Made by a program: the position numbers and the translations under genes. From the NCBI GenBank assembly GCA_016930695.1, contig JAFGGD010000035.1, positions 1-46,826 of the forward strand: DNA of 46,826 nt, in the 5' to 3' direction. Positions 16,306 through 24,159 of the stretch are shown here, piece after piece (position 1 is the first letter of the stretch; the number at the start of each line of letters is the position of its first letter). The notes under the pieces were generated by a model. It worked only from the letters and a program-made list of their open reading frames with translations, was not told where the DNA came from and ran no database searches. The DNA comes from Candidatus Eisenbacteria bacterium (lineage in GTDB: Bacteria; Orphanbacterota; Orphanbacteria; Orphanbacterales; Orphanbacteraceae).

Positions 16306-19300
16306 CGTCCCTGTTCCTCCGCGACCGTCTCGTCGGACCAGCGCCGCAGGAAACCCTTCGAGTCGAGATAGGCCTCGCAGCGGGTCATCGCGCCGGCGTC
16401 GTTGGCGTGCCCGTCGATGGTGAGGCTGAGGAAGGGTTTCCCCGAGGCGCGCCGGATGTAATGCTTGATGTACGAATCGGGCCCGCACTTGAAGTTGGTG
16501 ATGTAAATGACATGCAGGTGGGGGCGCTCCTTGACGAACAGGGCGGCCTGCAGGATCTTGCGCCCGTAGTTCCAGTACATGTTGTCGTTCACGCCCCGCA
16601 TGTCGGTTCCGAAAAGCGGCAGGAAGTCGAGGGGGATCAGGTTCACGCCGTACTGCTCGCGGAGCTTGGTCGGCATGTTCATGTTCACGCCCCGGTCGTA
16701 CATGTTGTAGGGGCGGCCGAAGAGGATGATCCCCGGCTCGCCGGTCTCTTCGAGCACGCGGAGCGCCTTCGCGCCCTCCGCCAGGAGCGCCCGGTCGAAG
16801 TCGCGCTGCGCCTCGTAGGCCGCCGCGAGCGCCTTGTCTCCCTGCCGGCGCGGCACGCCGATCCTCTCCCACACCGGCGCCATCTCCCGTTTCACCCGGT
16901 CCATGCCGTCCCGGAAGTGGATGTTCGGCGCCAGCATCCTGTCGCCGATCCGCTCGCGCATCCCCGACTGGCCCACCACGAACGGGAGCGTCTGCCCCCA
17001 GGGGCAGAGGAAGCTCTCGAACTCGGGCGTGTCCGTCTCGGCGTTGATCACGTTCGGCATGAAGAGGACGTCGATTTCCCGGTCCAGGAGCTGCTCCACG
17101 TGGCCGTGGGCCACCTTGATCGGGAAGCAGGGTTCGGCGACGGTCGTGTCGAGGCCGCGGTTGACGATCTCTTTCGTGGTCGGGTCGGAGATCACCACCT
17201 CGCAGCCCAGCTCGGCGAAGAGGCGGTTCCAGAAGGGGAACCGGTCGTAGAAATACATCGCCCGCGGAATACCGACCCGGGGCGCGCCGCCGTTTTCCGG
17301 CTCGAACCCGCGCAGGAGCGCCTCTTCACGGAAGCGGACCAGATCGGCCACCACCGGTTGCCGATCCACCTTCCTCTTCTTCCGGAAACGCTCGGAGCAC
17401 TTGTCCCCCCAGTAGGTCTTTTCCCCTTCCACGGTGAATTCCTGGATCTCGCAGTAGTTGGTGCATCCCTTGCACGTGAAGTCGCGGATCGAGTAGTTCA
17501 CCGCGTCGAGGGAATAACCGCGGAAGGTGCTCGACGCGCCCGTCCCGCGGATCTTCTGGCGCGCCAGGATCGCCATTCCGATGGCGCCCACCACACCGTT
17601 GTGCGGCGGGATGATGATCTCCTTGTCCAGGATGGTCGCGAAGGCGGCGCCGACCGAGTCGTTGTAGGCGGTCCCCCCCTGGAAGTAGATCACGTCGCCG
17701 ATGTGCCGCCCCCGCACCACCCGGTTCAGGTAGTTGATGGCGATGGAGTAGGCGAGCCCGGCGACCAGGTCCTCTTTCTTCGCCCCCTTCTGCAGATAGG
17801 GGATCAGATCCTTCTCGATGAAGACGGTGCACCGCTCGCCGAGGCGGATCGGTCCGGTCGAGGAGAGCGCGAGCCGTGAGAACTCGTCCTTGATGGAGAT
17901 GTCGAGGCGCTCCGCCTGTTCCTCGAGGAAGGAGCCGGTGCCGGCGGCGCACGCCTCGTTCATGGCGAAGTCGACCACCACGCCGTCCTCGATGGAGATG
18001 AACTTGGAGTCCTGGCCGCCGATTTCGAAGATGGTGTCCACCTCGTGGTCGATCAGCTTGCGGCCGATGGCGGAGGCGCCCGTCTTGTGGGCGGTGATCT
18101 CGTCGTTGATCGTGTCCGCGCCGACCAGTTCGCCGATCAGCTCGCGGCCGGAGCCGGTGGTGCCGACGCCGCGCACGCGGATCCTGCTTCCGACGGCCCG
18201 CTCGATCTCCTTGAGCCCCCGGTTCACCACCTCGATGGGGCGCGCCTCGGTCCGCGTGTAGATCTCATAGATCACGTTCAGGTCGTCGTCGGTGACGACC
18301 AGGTTGGTCGAGACGGAGCCGATGTCGATGCCGAGCCACGCGTCCACCGGACCTCCCCCCTCGGGGAAGTGGTAGGGGCGGATCCTGTCGCGAAGGAGGA
18401 CGACCTTCTCCATCGAGAGAGGATTCGACCGGGGGAAGCGCTCCGCCTCCTCGTCCATGTCGATGAGGATCGACGCGGGGGAGAGGAAACGCGCCCCGCC
18501 GTCGCCGTCCTCGCGGGCGGAGAGAAGGGCGGCGCCGACGGCGGAGATCCAGGCGTAGTGCTCGGGGACGAAAAAGTCGTCCGACCGGTCCACTCCGAGG
18601 AGGGAGCGCATCGCCTCGACCACGCCTTGGTTGGCCGAGACGCCGCCCAGAAACGCCACCGGCGGCTCGATCGCCTTCCCGCGGATGATGCTCGCCTTGT
18701 AATTGCGCGCCACCGCCTCGCAGAGCCCCTTGAGCACTTCCGGCGGCTCGTACCCCTTTTGCTGGGCGTGGATCATGTCGCTCTTGGCGAAGACGGAGCA
18801 GCGCCCGGCGATGGTCGGCGTGCGCCGCGCCTCGGCGACCAAGCCGCCCACATCTTCGATCTTATAGAGGAGCCGCGTCGCCTGCTGGTCCATGAAGGAG
18901 CCGGTGCCGGCGGCGCAGTCGCCGTTGGTCTCGTAATCGACGATCCCGGTGGAGCCGTCGTCGGTGGGGGTCATGCGGATGTACTTGGAGTTCTCCCCGC
19001 CCATCTCGAGAATGGTCCGCACCTCCGGGTGCAGCAGGTTGACGCCGGCGGCGACGGCGCGGAACTCGTTCTTGTGCCCCGTGCCGAGGGAGGCGGCCAG
19101 GTGTTTGCCGCCGGAGCCGGTGACGGCGATCCGGTCGACCCGCTCCTCGGGGAGGAGGGCGAACAGATCGCGGAGCATTTCGATCGCCGTCGCCCGGGGT
19201 CGCCCGATGTGCCGGCGATAGGGGGAGAGCGCCACAAGGGCGTTCTCTTTCTCGAAGAGACGGTATCCGTTTTCCTCGAAGGGGATCCCCTTCATCCGGT

Positions 19301-19397
19301 CCCGCGCGGCGCCCGCGCCGACCACCGCGATCTTGACGCTGATCGATCCGACGTCGACGCCGACGACCAGCCTTTCGTTATCGATGAAATTCTTCAT
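16302..19397 (-). CDS. BcrAD/BadFG-type CoA-dehydratase activase with two ATPase domains and DUF2229
   Basis: This 1031-aa protein has two tandem ASKHA-fold ATPase domains, at about 12-300 (VVGVDVGSISVKIAV...EMGGENSKYI...DCAAGTGSF...GRCSVFAKSD) and about 350-620 (WLGIDIGSVSTNLVV...EIGGQDSKFI...ACAAGTGSF...ERCTVFIEKD). Each retains the CAAGTG and RC-VF cysteines that in HgdC-type activators bind a [4Fe-4S] cluster at the dimer interface. A DUF2229 domain follows from about 640 (CKGCTNYCEI) to the end. The family uses ATP to push an electron at very low potential into a dehydratase. A TTG lies two codons upstream, but the ATG at 19395-19397 has GGAG nine bases before it. It has its own promoter, and the C-terminal part of the usual long protein is a separate coupled gene. 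Confidence 0.88.
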   Translation of the reverse strand: MKNFIDNERLVVGVDVGSISVKIAVVGAGAARDRMKGIPFEENGYRLFEKENALVALSPYRRHIGRPRATAIEMLRDLFALLPEERVDRIAVTGSGGKHLAASLGTGHKNEFRAVAAGVNLLHPEVRTILEMGGENSKYIRMTPTDDGSTGIVDYETNGDCAAGTGSFMDQQATRLLYKIEDVGGLVAEARRTPTIAGRCSVFAKSDMIHAQQKGYEPPEVLKGLCEAVARNYKASIIRGKAIEPPVAFLGGVSANQGVVEAMRSLLGVDRSDDFFVPEHYAWISAVGAALLSAREDGDGGARFLSPASILIDMDEEAERFPRSNPLSMEKVVLLRDRIRPYHFPEGGGPVDAWLGIDIGSVSTNLVVTDDDLNVIYEIYTRTEARPIEVVNRGLKEIERAVGSRIRVRGVGTTGSGRELIGELVGADTINDEITAHKTGASAIGRKLIDHEVDTIFEIGGQDSKFISIEDGVVVDFAMNEACAAGTGSFLEEQAERLDISIKDEFSRLALSSTGPIRLGERCTVFIEKDLIPYLQKGAKKEDLVAGLAYSIAINYLNRVVRGRHIGDVIYFQGGTAYNDSVGAAFATILDKEIIIPPHNGVVGAIGMAILARQKIRGTGASSTFRGYSLDAVNYSIRDFTCKGCTNYCEIQEFTVEGEKTYWGDKCSERFRKKRKVDRQPVVADLVRFREEALLRGFEPENGGAPRVGIPRAMYFYDRFPFWNRLFAELGCEVVISDPTTKEIVNRGLDTTVAEPCFPIKVAHGHVEQLLDREIDVLFMPNVINAETDTPEFESFLCPWGQTLPFVVGQSGMRERIGDRMLAPNIHFRDGMDRVKREMAPVWERIGVPRRQGDKALAAAYEAQRDFDRALLAEGAKALRVLEETGEPGIILFGRPYNMYDRGVNMNMPTKLREQYGVNLIPLDFLPLFGTDMRGVNDNMYWNYGRKILQAALFVKERPHLHVIYITNFKCGPDSYIKHYIRRASGKPFLSLTIDGHANDAGAMTRCEAYLDSKGFLRRWSDETVAEEQGR

Positions 19398-19435
19398 TAG
19401 CAATCACTCCGCCAGGGGGTCTGGTTCGGGTGCAA

Positions 19436-19464
19436 ATGATAGATCGCCTGGAGAAGGATGTCAA
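19436..19464 (-). promoter_or_regulatory. strong sigma-70-type promoter for activase operon
   Basis: On the minus strand TTGACA (19459-19464) and TATCAT (19436-19441) are exactly 17 bases apart, about 39 bases upstream of the ATG at 19397. The -35 is consensus and the -10 differs at one base. Confidence 0.75.
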
Positions 19465-19501
19465 GGAAAGGAGGGTGCAACTCCTATAAGAATCGGATGT
19501 T

Positions 19502-19545
19502 CCAGCGGTTCGACCCGGGCCGCGCGGCGGTCCGGGTCGAGCGTT
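19502..19545 (-). terminator. hairpin after the sigma/anti-sigma operon
   Basis: CGACCCGG (about 19509-19516) pairs with CCGGGTCG (about 19530-19537) around a GC-rich loop, between the end of the secreted-protein gene (19571) and the activase promoter. There is no good T-tract, so it is at best a weak or factor-dependent terminator. Confidence 0.35.
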
Positions 19546-19570
19546 CGGGCGGTATGCGGTCGGGGCCGGA

Positions 19571-20356
19571 TCAGGATCCCAGTCGATAGGTGATGGTGAG
19601 GGGGGTCTCCTCGCCGGCGTCGAACATCCGCCTCCACACCACGATAGGCGATCCGTCCAGGTCGAAGCTCTGCACCGGCTCCGGCTCGATCATTTCGACG
19701 CGGGCCCCCTTCGGAAGACGGACCATCTTCTGGACGAGGCGATCCTCCGGGTAGTTTCCGGCGTGGACGTATCGCCAAACCCCTTGATTTTCTTTGGTAT
19801 AGCCGTGATACACGATGCGGTTCGCGAATCGCACTTCCTCGCCGGGGAGGATCGGCCGGACCAGATCGGCGGTCACGCGCCCGCCGCCGCCGCTTCTCTC
19901 CTCGAACCGGAGGGGGAGTTCATTTCCGAAGGGGTCGAAGACGCGCCAGCCGTCCAGAAGCTCCTTCTCGTGCGGGGCGATTCCCCAATCGATGCTGCGG
20001 ACCACTTCGCTCCCCGCGTTCCTGTTGGTGAAGGAGGAGTGAAGGACCATGTCGCCGTTCGGCTCGACCTCCTCGAAGGTCTCGTAGCGGATCACCGGGC
20101 CGGCGCCGCCGATGAGGAGGGGGGCGAAGTCGCGGCCGCCGTCCACCGACCGGACCTTGTCGATGGGGACGATCGACCATTCCGTCTCGGTGCGGATCAG
20201 GACGTTGCAGTCCGACACCGGGAGGATCGACCCCTCGATGAACTTGCGGTTCTCGAGCTCGATCTTGTGGATCTCCTCCGCGCCGACGACGCCGGCGGCG
20301 GCGAGAAGAAAAGCCGCGGCGAAGAGTGCGGCGAGGGGGCGCGTGTTCCGTTTCAT
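19571..20356 (-). CDS. secreted protein coupled to ECF sigma/anti-sigma genes
   Basis: This 261-aa exported protein has signal peptide 1-26 (LAALFAAAFLLAAAGVVGAEE). An N-terminal SH3/Sm-like strand pattern (ENRKFIEGSILPVSDCNVLIRT...IVPIDKVRSVDGG, about 33-75) is followed by a beta-rich region with no known family. AAGGAG precedes the ATG, and that ATG overlaps the anti-sigma stop codon (ATGA at 20353-20356). It is thus the third gene of a coupled sigma, anti-sigma, effector string. It could be a sensor or target of the envelope-stress circuit; this is inferred from position only. Confidence 0.8.
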   Translation of the reverse strand: MKRNTRPLAALFAAAFLLAAAGVVGAEEIHKIELENRKFIEGSILPVSDCNVLIRTETEWSIVPIDKVRSVDGGRDFAPLLIGGAGPVIRYETFEEVEPNGDMVLHSSFTNRNAGSEVVRSIDWGIAPHEKELLDGWRVFDPFGNELPLRFEERSGGGGRVTADLVRPILPGEEVRFANRIVYHGYTKENQGVWRYVHAGNYPEDRLVQKMVRLPKGARVEMIEPEPVQSFDLDGSPIVVWRRMFDAGEETPLTITYRLGS

Positions 20357-20862
20357 CGTTCACTCCTTTCCCCGGCGAAGGGGCTCCCCGCGTCGTACGA
20401 TCCGAGCGGGAAGGACCTGTTCGCCTCGGGCCGGTCCAGTTCCGCGTAGGTCCACACCACCATCGCCGCGGGGGCCGGCGCGCGCCCGCCACGGGTCGGA
20501 ACGAGGAAGGCGAAGACGATCACGGCGGCGACGACGGCGGCGATCCGGACGCGGGGGGAATGTGCGGCGCGGCGGAGCGCCGTCGCGGTCCTCCCCCCGC
20601 GTCCGCGTCGCGCGCGGAGCCTCGCGAGCTCCGGCTCGGCCGCGCGCAGGATCGCCCGGCGTTCCTCTTCGGTCCCTCTCTCCGCCCCGCGTCCGGCCGC
20701 CCTCCGGATCTCGCGCACCGTCTCCCACTCGGCGGCGCACTCCACGCAAACGCCGATGTGGGCGAGCAGCTCTTCCCGATCCTTCTTGGGCAGCTCGCCG
20801 TCCAACAGACGGCCCAGGTTCTCCCGGACACGTTGGCAGTTCGGACGGTTCCTCTCGCTCAC
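20353..20862 (-). CDS. zinc-finger anti-sigma factor, membrane-anchored
   Basis: This 169-aa protein starts at GTG (20860-20862), which overlaps the TGA of the sigma gene (GTGA); GGGGAGG lies upstream. The cytoplasmic N-terminus carries the ZAS zinc motif H35-x3-C39-x2-C42, with C9 as the likely fourth ligand. An Arg-rich linker, one membrane helix (about 105-122) and a short extracytoplasmic tail follow. The family holds its cognate ECF sigma inactive until a signal triggers release. Coupling to the sigma gene supports pairing. Confidence 0.87.
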   Translation of the reverse strand: MSERNRPNCQRVRENLGRLLDGELPKKDREELLAHIGVCVECAAEWETVREIRRAAGRGAERGTEEERRAILRAAEPELARLRARRGRGGRTATALRRAAHSPRVRIAAVVAAVIVFAFLVPTRGGRAPAPAAMVVWTYAELDRPEANRSFPLGSYDAGSPFAGERSER

Positions 20863-21413
20863 GACCTCACCTCCCCGAGCGCCTCCCGGAGCATACGGAG
20901 GGCGCGGTTCTTGCGCGACGCGACCGTCCCCTCCGGGCAGCCGACGACGCGCGCGATCTCCGCGTACCGGAGACCGCCCCTTTCGCTCAGAAGCAGCACT
21001 TCCCTCTCCGCGTCCGGCAGTTTCCGGATCGCTTCGCGGAGACGCGACTCCCGGTCGAGCCGTTCCGTACGCTCCGCCGGGTTCTCGCCCGGGTCGGGGA
21101 GCGTCTCCGGAATCGATTCGCGCCTGCGCCACGCCCGCCCCGTCTCGTCGTAGGCGAGCCTTCGCGCGATGGTGAAGAGGTACGAGGAGAAGCGTCCCTT
21201 CGGGCGGTAACGGCCGGCGCTCCGGAGGAGGCGGAGAAAACACTCCTGGGTGAGATCCCTCGCCGTCTCCCTGTCGCCGGTCATCCCGACGAGAAGCCCG
21301 AGCACGCGGTCCTGGTATCTCCGGAGGATCTCCTCGAACGCCTCCGCCGATCCCCCGGCCACCGCCCCCATCAGCATCTCGTCGCTCCTCTCCGCCTTCG
21401 GGTCCACTTCCAT
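20859..21413 (-). CDS. ECF RNA polymerase sigma factor
   Basis: This 184-aa sigma-70 family protein has region 2 at about 16-90 (FEEILRRYQDRVLGLL...DLTQECFLRLLRS...FSSYLFTIARRLAYD) and region 4 at about 120-180 (LPDAEREVLLLSERGGLRYAEIARVVGCPEGTVASRKNRAL), joined by a linker. There is no region 1 or 3, as in ECF sigmas. The start at 21413 is chosen because AGGAG lies close upstream; an in-frame ATG 13 codons earlier has no good site. Its partner anti-sigma gene overlaps by GTGA. Target promoters were not identified. Confidence 0.88.
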   Translation of the reverse strand: MEVDPKAERSDEMLMGAVAGGSAEAFEEILRRYQDRVLGLLVGMTGDRETARDLTQECFLRLLRSAGRYRPKGRFSSYLFTIARRLAYDETGRAWRRRESIPETLPDPGENPAERTERLDRESRLREAIRKLPDAEREVLLLSERGGLRYAEIARVVGCPEGTVASRKNRALRMLREALGEVRS

Positions 21414-21736
21414 TCTCTCCTCTCGAAGATAGAAACGAACCACCGCCCCCATTCTTCACGGAAAAATGCGGGCAGGGGGAGAATATCGCGGCGAGGGGTG
21501 GGGAGGAAGGGGGGAGGAAGCCGGTGGCGATCATCGAAGTCCCCGGGCATTTCAGAGCGAATGATGTAGAATAACCAGGGTCGAGTGTGTTATACAGAAA
21601 CCATATATCACCCCATGACCAACGCGGTAGCCTCCGTACTGCGTTGCAAAAACCTGACTTTCAGTATTTCCAGTCTAGAGGGGTTCTATTGCTATCTTGC
21701 GGCCAAGGGGTTTTAGAGAGAAACTATATAAGCATT
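21414..21736. other. intergenic junction between GC-rich backbone and accessory region
   Basis: From about 21560 the sequence becomes distinctly more AT-rich. It holds a short hairpin (AACGCGGTA at 21621-21629 against TACTGCGTT at 21637-21645) and no credible gene. No attI-like structure or integrase is seen, although an integron cassette begins at 21738. A promoter for the sigma operon should lie near 21430-21580 but is not obvious. Confidence 0.4.
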
Positions 21737-21737
21737 G

Positions 21738-22660
21738 TTAGGCACCTGAATAGAGGAGGTAACCCATGAACGAGCACTCGGGAAACGTGAGTATTGCGAA
21801 CCCAGGGCAGACGTACGTCCCTAGCGGCCGGTCTTCTCCCTCCACACGGCGTACATATGCGCTCTTGGCGCTGATCATCGCAGTGCTGATACAGGTTCCA
21901 TTGGGCTTGTCGCATGCGGTCGCCGGATTCTGTCTCCGTTTCGCCTCAGGCGTCTACGTCGTTGTGGCCCCCCTTCTTTTCGGCGGAATTGCGTTTCTCA
22001 TCACAGGTGGCATCCTCGCCTATCTTCTCAGTGTGGCCACGAAACGCGCGCATTGTAGGAACCCACGGGTGGAACGAGCGGTCCTAGCCGCAACTATCGC
22101 GCTGTCTCTTGTATTTCGGATTCTAGTCACCAGTGTCTCCTTGAGGTTCCTTGACATGCCCCGGGCAGCTGGGGCCCTAGGGATTCTGGATCTTCCCGCT
22201 GTCTACTGGGTAGAGACCCTGCTCGGTATCGGCATCGTCTCATTCGCCGCCTTCGCGTTCTTGCCGAAGATGAGGCCTTACTGTGAGGCGTGTGCGAGGT
22301 ATATGGTCAAGCAACAGCATCTCTTCGCCCAGTCTGAGCTGAACCGTGTCCTATCTGAACTGTCCCAAGGCACACTTCAGGCTCACGAGTGGACGGCCAC
22401 CAAGAAGCTCTACCCTTCTACAGAACTCGAATTGCATGTGTGTGATCACTGTCACAGCGGATTTATGAAGGTGGATTCAAATACGGTGGCCATGGATGGT
22501 AGCAAGGAGAAGCGGTCGTCAGTGACAGTATATTCTGATCGATGTCAGGCAGGTGCAATGGAGTCGGTTCTGAATGCACTGCGTGAGAAGCCCCGGACGG
22601 GTGCCTAACAGCCGCGTGAAGCTGGCGGTCGCCTTCGGCGCCCGCAGCTTACGCGGAGCG
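21738..22660 (+). mobile_element. integron gene cassette 1
   Basis: The cassette runs from the cleavage point in GTTAGGC (21737-21743) to the one in GTTGGAC (22660-22666) and holds one gene (21766-22608). Its left core GTTAGGC is the exact reverse complement of its own attC R'' core GCCTAAC (22603-22609). This is expected because a circular cassette joins these two ends in one attC. No integrase gene is in the window. No pairing attC was found to the left of 21737, so this is either the first cassette of an array or an insertion at a secondary site. Confidence 0.75.
21766..22608 (+). CDS. cassette-encoded membrane protein with CxxC pairs
   Basis: This 280-aa protein has no recognised family. 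It has about four membrane helices (about 32-50, 62-90, 104-124 and 148-167). A C-terminal cytoplasmic or periplasmic domain follows with two CxxC knuckles, C173/C176 (CEAC) and C226/C229 (CDHC), suggesting a zinc ribbon. AGAGGAGG is seven bases before the ATG and only some 20 bases after the cassette boundary, the usual compact cassette layout. Its TAA stop lies inside the GCCTAAC core of the attC site. Codon use is less GC-biased than the chromosomal genes around it. Confidence 0.8.
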   Translation: MNEHSGNVSIANPGQTYVPSGRSSPSTRRTYALLALIIAVLIQVPLGLSHAVAGFCLRFASGVYVVVAPLLFGGIAFLITGGILAYLLSVATKRAHCRNPRVERAVLAATIALSLVFRILVTSVSLRFLDMPRAAGALGILDLPAVYWVETLLGIGIVSFAAFAFLPKMRPYCEACARYMVKQQHLFAQSELNRVLSELSQGTLQAHEWTATKKLYPSTELELHVCDHCHSGFMKVDSNTVAMDGSKEKRSSVTVYSDRCQAGAMESVLNALREKPRTGA

Positions 22661-22666
22661 TTGGAC
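22603..22666 (+). other. attC recombination site
   Basis: This 64-bp imperfect palindrome runs from R'' GCCTAAC (22603-22609) to R' GTTGGAC (22660-22666). The inner arms pair as CCGCGT-G-AAGCTG against CAGCTT-ACGCGG, with one unpaired G on the left arm, the extrahelical base typical of attC. A GGCG/CGCC stem and loop cap the hairpin. Both cores fit RYYYAAC/GTTRRRY. Confidence 0.88.
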
Positions 22667-23240
22667 GTCTTAATATGGACACTAGTGTCAACTCAAACAA
22701 CTCCCCAGGAAGGAAAGTAGCATATGAAATCTATGTGTTCGTTCGCAGCACTCCTAGTTATGATTGTTTCGATTGGATGTTCTAAGAGTCCACCTTCTCA
22801 AGAAAGTCTCGTTGAAGCATTTAGTAAGGATGTCATCACATATGGAATACTTTATCCAGCTGACACCGTGACGGTTCTTCACGAACCATCTGACCTGAGC
22901 AATGCCTTACTCGGATTTGAACCTTATAAAGATGCTCCATCTGATCAAAACGTTTGGACTAATCCAACGGCTCAAATCATGGTCACCCTCATGTCAGCTT
23001 CAATCATAGACACTGAGGACAGTCAACATCCTTACGCAGGAGCAATATTTTTTGTAGTAAGAGGAAGTGATAGCAGTGACATTGGAATGGCAACTTACGA
23101 ATACAGCAGGAAAGATGCCCGTTGGTTCCATTTAGGCTTTTGATTCTCACAGTACCCTTGACGAATGAGCATTTAGGCCAATATTGGATGTCCAACACTT
23201 ATAAGGCCCCCTGGGCGCAAGGCAAAAAAACCTCCTGGGT
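22661..23240 (+). mobile_element. integron gene cassette 2, apparently 3'-truncated
   Basis: The cassette starts at GTTGGAC (22660-22666) and carries one lipoprotein gene (22724-23143). Its reverse-complement core GTCCAAC occurs at 23190-23196, where the cassette's own attC should begin. No complementary right arm or GTTRRRY core follows within the next 150 bases. The attC seems to have lost its right half, and palindromic elements of another kind start soon after. The right end given is approximate. Confidence 0.5.
22724..23143 (+). CDS. cassette-encoded lipoprotein
   Basis: This 139-aa protein has a lipoprotein signal (hydrophobic 6-18, lipobox VSIGC with Cys19). The mature part is about 120 residues, with AGAIFFVVRGSDSSDIGMATYEYSRKD near the C-terminus, and matches no family I recognise. 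GGAAGG lies about 13 bases upstream of the ATG with GTAG closer, so the ribosome site is moderate. The gene is AT-rich relative to the backbone and lies in the second integron cassette. Function unknown. Confidence 0.75.
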   Translation: MKSMCSFAALLVMIVSIGCSKSPPSQESLVEAFSKDVITYGILYPADTVTVLHEPSDLSNALLGFEPYKDAPSDQNVWTNPTAQIMVTLMSASIIDTEDSQHPYAGAIFFVVRGSDSSDIGMATYEYSRKDARWFHLGF

Positions 23241-23333
23241 CACCGTCTTCTAAGAGAGGCGACGATGGTGTCCGGTCACTCTCGACGTCTTGACTTCGCT
23301 TCGCAGTGGGTGCGGAAATCGGGCTCGAATTCT

Positions 23334-23472
23334 GGGGACACAATACGGAATATTCAAAAACCCTGTATCACGGGAATGTATACATCCCGATCGTGAGGCT
23401 GTCCCGAGTGATAACCCCGAATCACACCATAAGGGAAGCTAAAACGAATGGTGAATTCCGTATTGTGTCCCC
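23334..23472. repeat. REP-like palindromic element, GGGGACACAATACGG family
   Basis: The 17-base end GGGGACACAATACGGAA (23334-23350) is exactly inverted at 23456-23472, enclosing about 105 bases that include the small palindrome ATGTATACAT. A third, single end with the same 15 bases lies at 23582-23596. The motif resembles ends that accompany RAYT/Y1-type REP transposases, but no transposase gene is present, so these are non-autonomous. From 23241 to 23333 I see no gene or clear signal. Confidence 0.7.
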
Positions 23473-23519
23473 GGAACAAAAAGCCCGGAAGTAAAGACAG
23501 AGGCGAGAGGCTGGGCTGA

Positions 23520-23693
23520 ATGAGGATAGCTATCTGGGGAATCGCGGCGATTGTACTCTTGCTCCCGCTTATTAGTATTCTGGGGACACAATACGGATTA
23601 TGTGATTCCGGTGACAGGCTACCGAACTTGTTTTGCTTTTCCGGTATCTCGAAGCGGTATATTTCAATAGCCTGTCATCGAAACCGCGGCTGA
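23520..23693 (+). pseudogene. truncated copy of the membrane-protein gene at 24301
   Basis: This 57-codon frame has 18 starting residues that nearly repeat those of the 174-aa protein at 24301 (MRIAIWGIAAIVLLLPLI against MRIVLWGIAAIVFLLPLI). The ribosome-site region before it (GCGAGAGGCTG) is also duplicated. Similarity ends abruptly at about 23575, exactly where a GGGGACACAATACGG element end begins (TATTCTGGGGACAC). The remaining codons are unrelated. It is most likely a duplicated gene broken by the palindromic element. Confidence 0.7.
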
Positions 23694-23741
23694 TGCGCGG
23701 TTCATTAGGCGGTCCAGATCCGCAGTCGAGGGTCCGGCTGT

Positions 23742-24155
23742 ATGATTGGTTTTCCAGAGAGACCAGAAGTCCCGTCGGGCCGGCGGTGGTGGAGTCCCCC
23801 TCCGCGCGTCGTGGCCGTCTACAGCATTAGTATCCTCGTCGTTACCGTCGTGTTTCTCGTTCCGCTCGCGGCGAATCCGGCTATCGCCGTTGATATCGCT
23901 TGGTTGGTGTTGACAGCAGCTCTGCTGTGGCTGCGTCCCAGCGTCGGGGTGTGGCTGTACCTCATGGTCTCTCTCGGCCTTGTTCTCAACGGTATCAGGC
24001 TGCTCGTGATCGCAGGCAGCTCTCCGCTCGCGTGGCAACTGCTCGTTGCCGGGATGATCGCAACACCAGGGTTCTGGGTGCTGCGGTCGGCGCTACGGTC
24101 GGCACCCCGCGGAGGAGAACCGGATGGTGGCAAGCAGGATGGAACCGCGATGTAG
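23742..24155 (+). CDS. small membrane protein
   Basis: This 137-aa protein has a Pro/Arg-rich N-terminus, then about four hydrophobic segments (about 23-45, 48-66, 69-91 and 95-115) and a short charged tail. No family recognised. The start has only a weak upstream site, so it could be slightly different. It lies among palindromic elements in the accessory region, followed within five bases by another such element. It may be a small inner-membrane protein of the accessory region. Confidence 0.6.
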   Translation: MIGFPERPEVPSGRRWWSPPPRVVAVYSISILVVTVVFLVPLAANPAIAVDIAWLVLTAALLWLRPSVGVWLYLMVSLGLVLNGIRLLVIAGSSPLAWQLLVAGMIATPGFWVLRSALRSAPRGGEPDGGKQDGTAM

Positions 24156-24159
24156 CTCC

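Noticed and set aside
23306-23494. 62-codon plus-strand frame in the palindromic element
   Set aside because: It spans both inverted ends of the element and ends in the repeat, with no ribosome site; probably not coding.
23700-23715. TTCATTAGGC as an attC end
   Set aside because: It lacks the GTT core and has no pairing partner.
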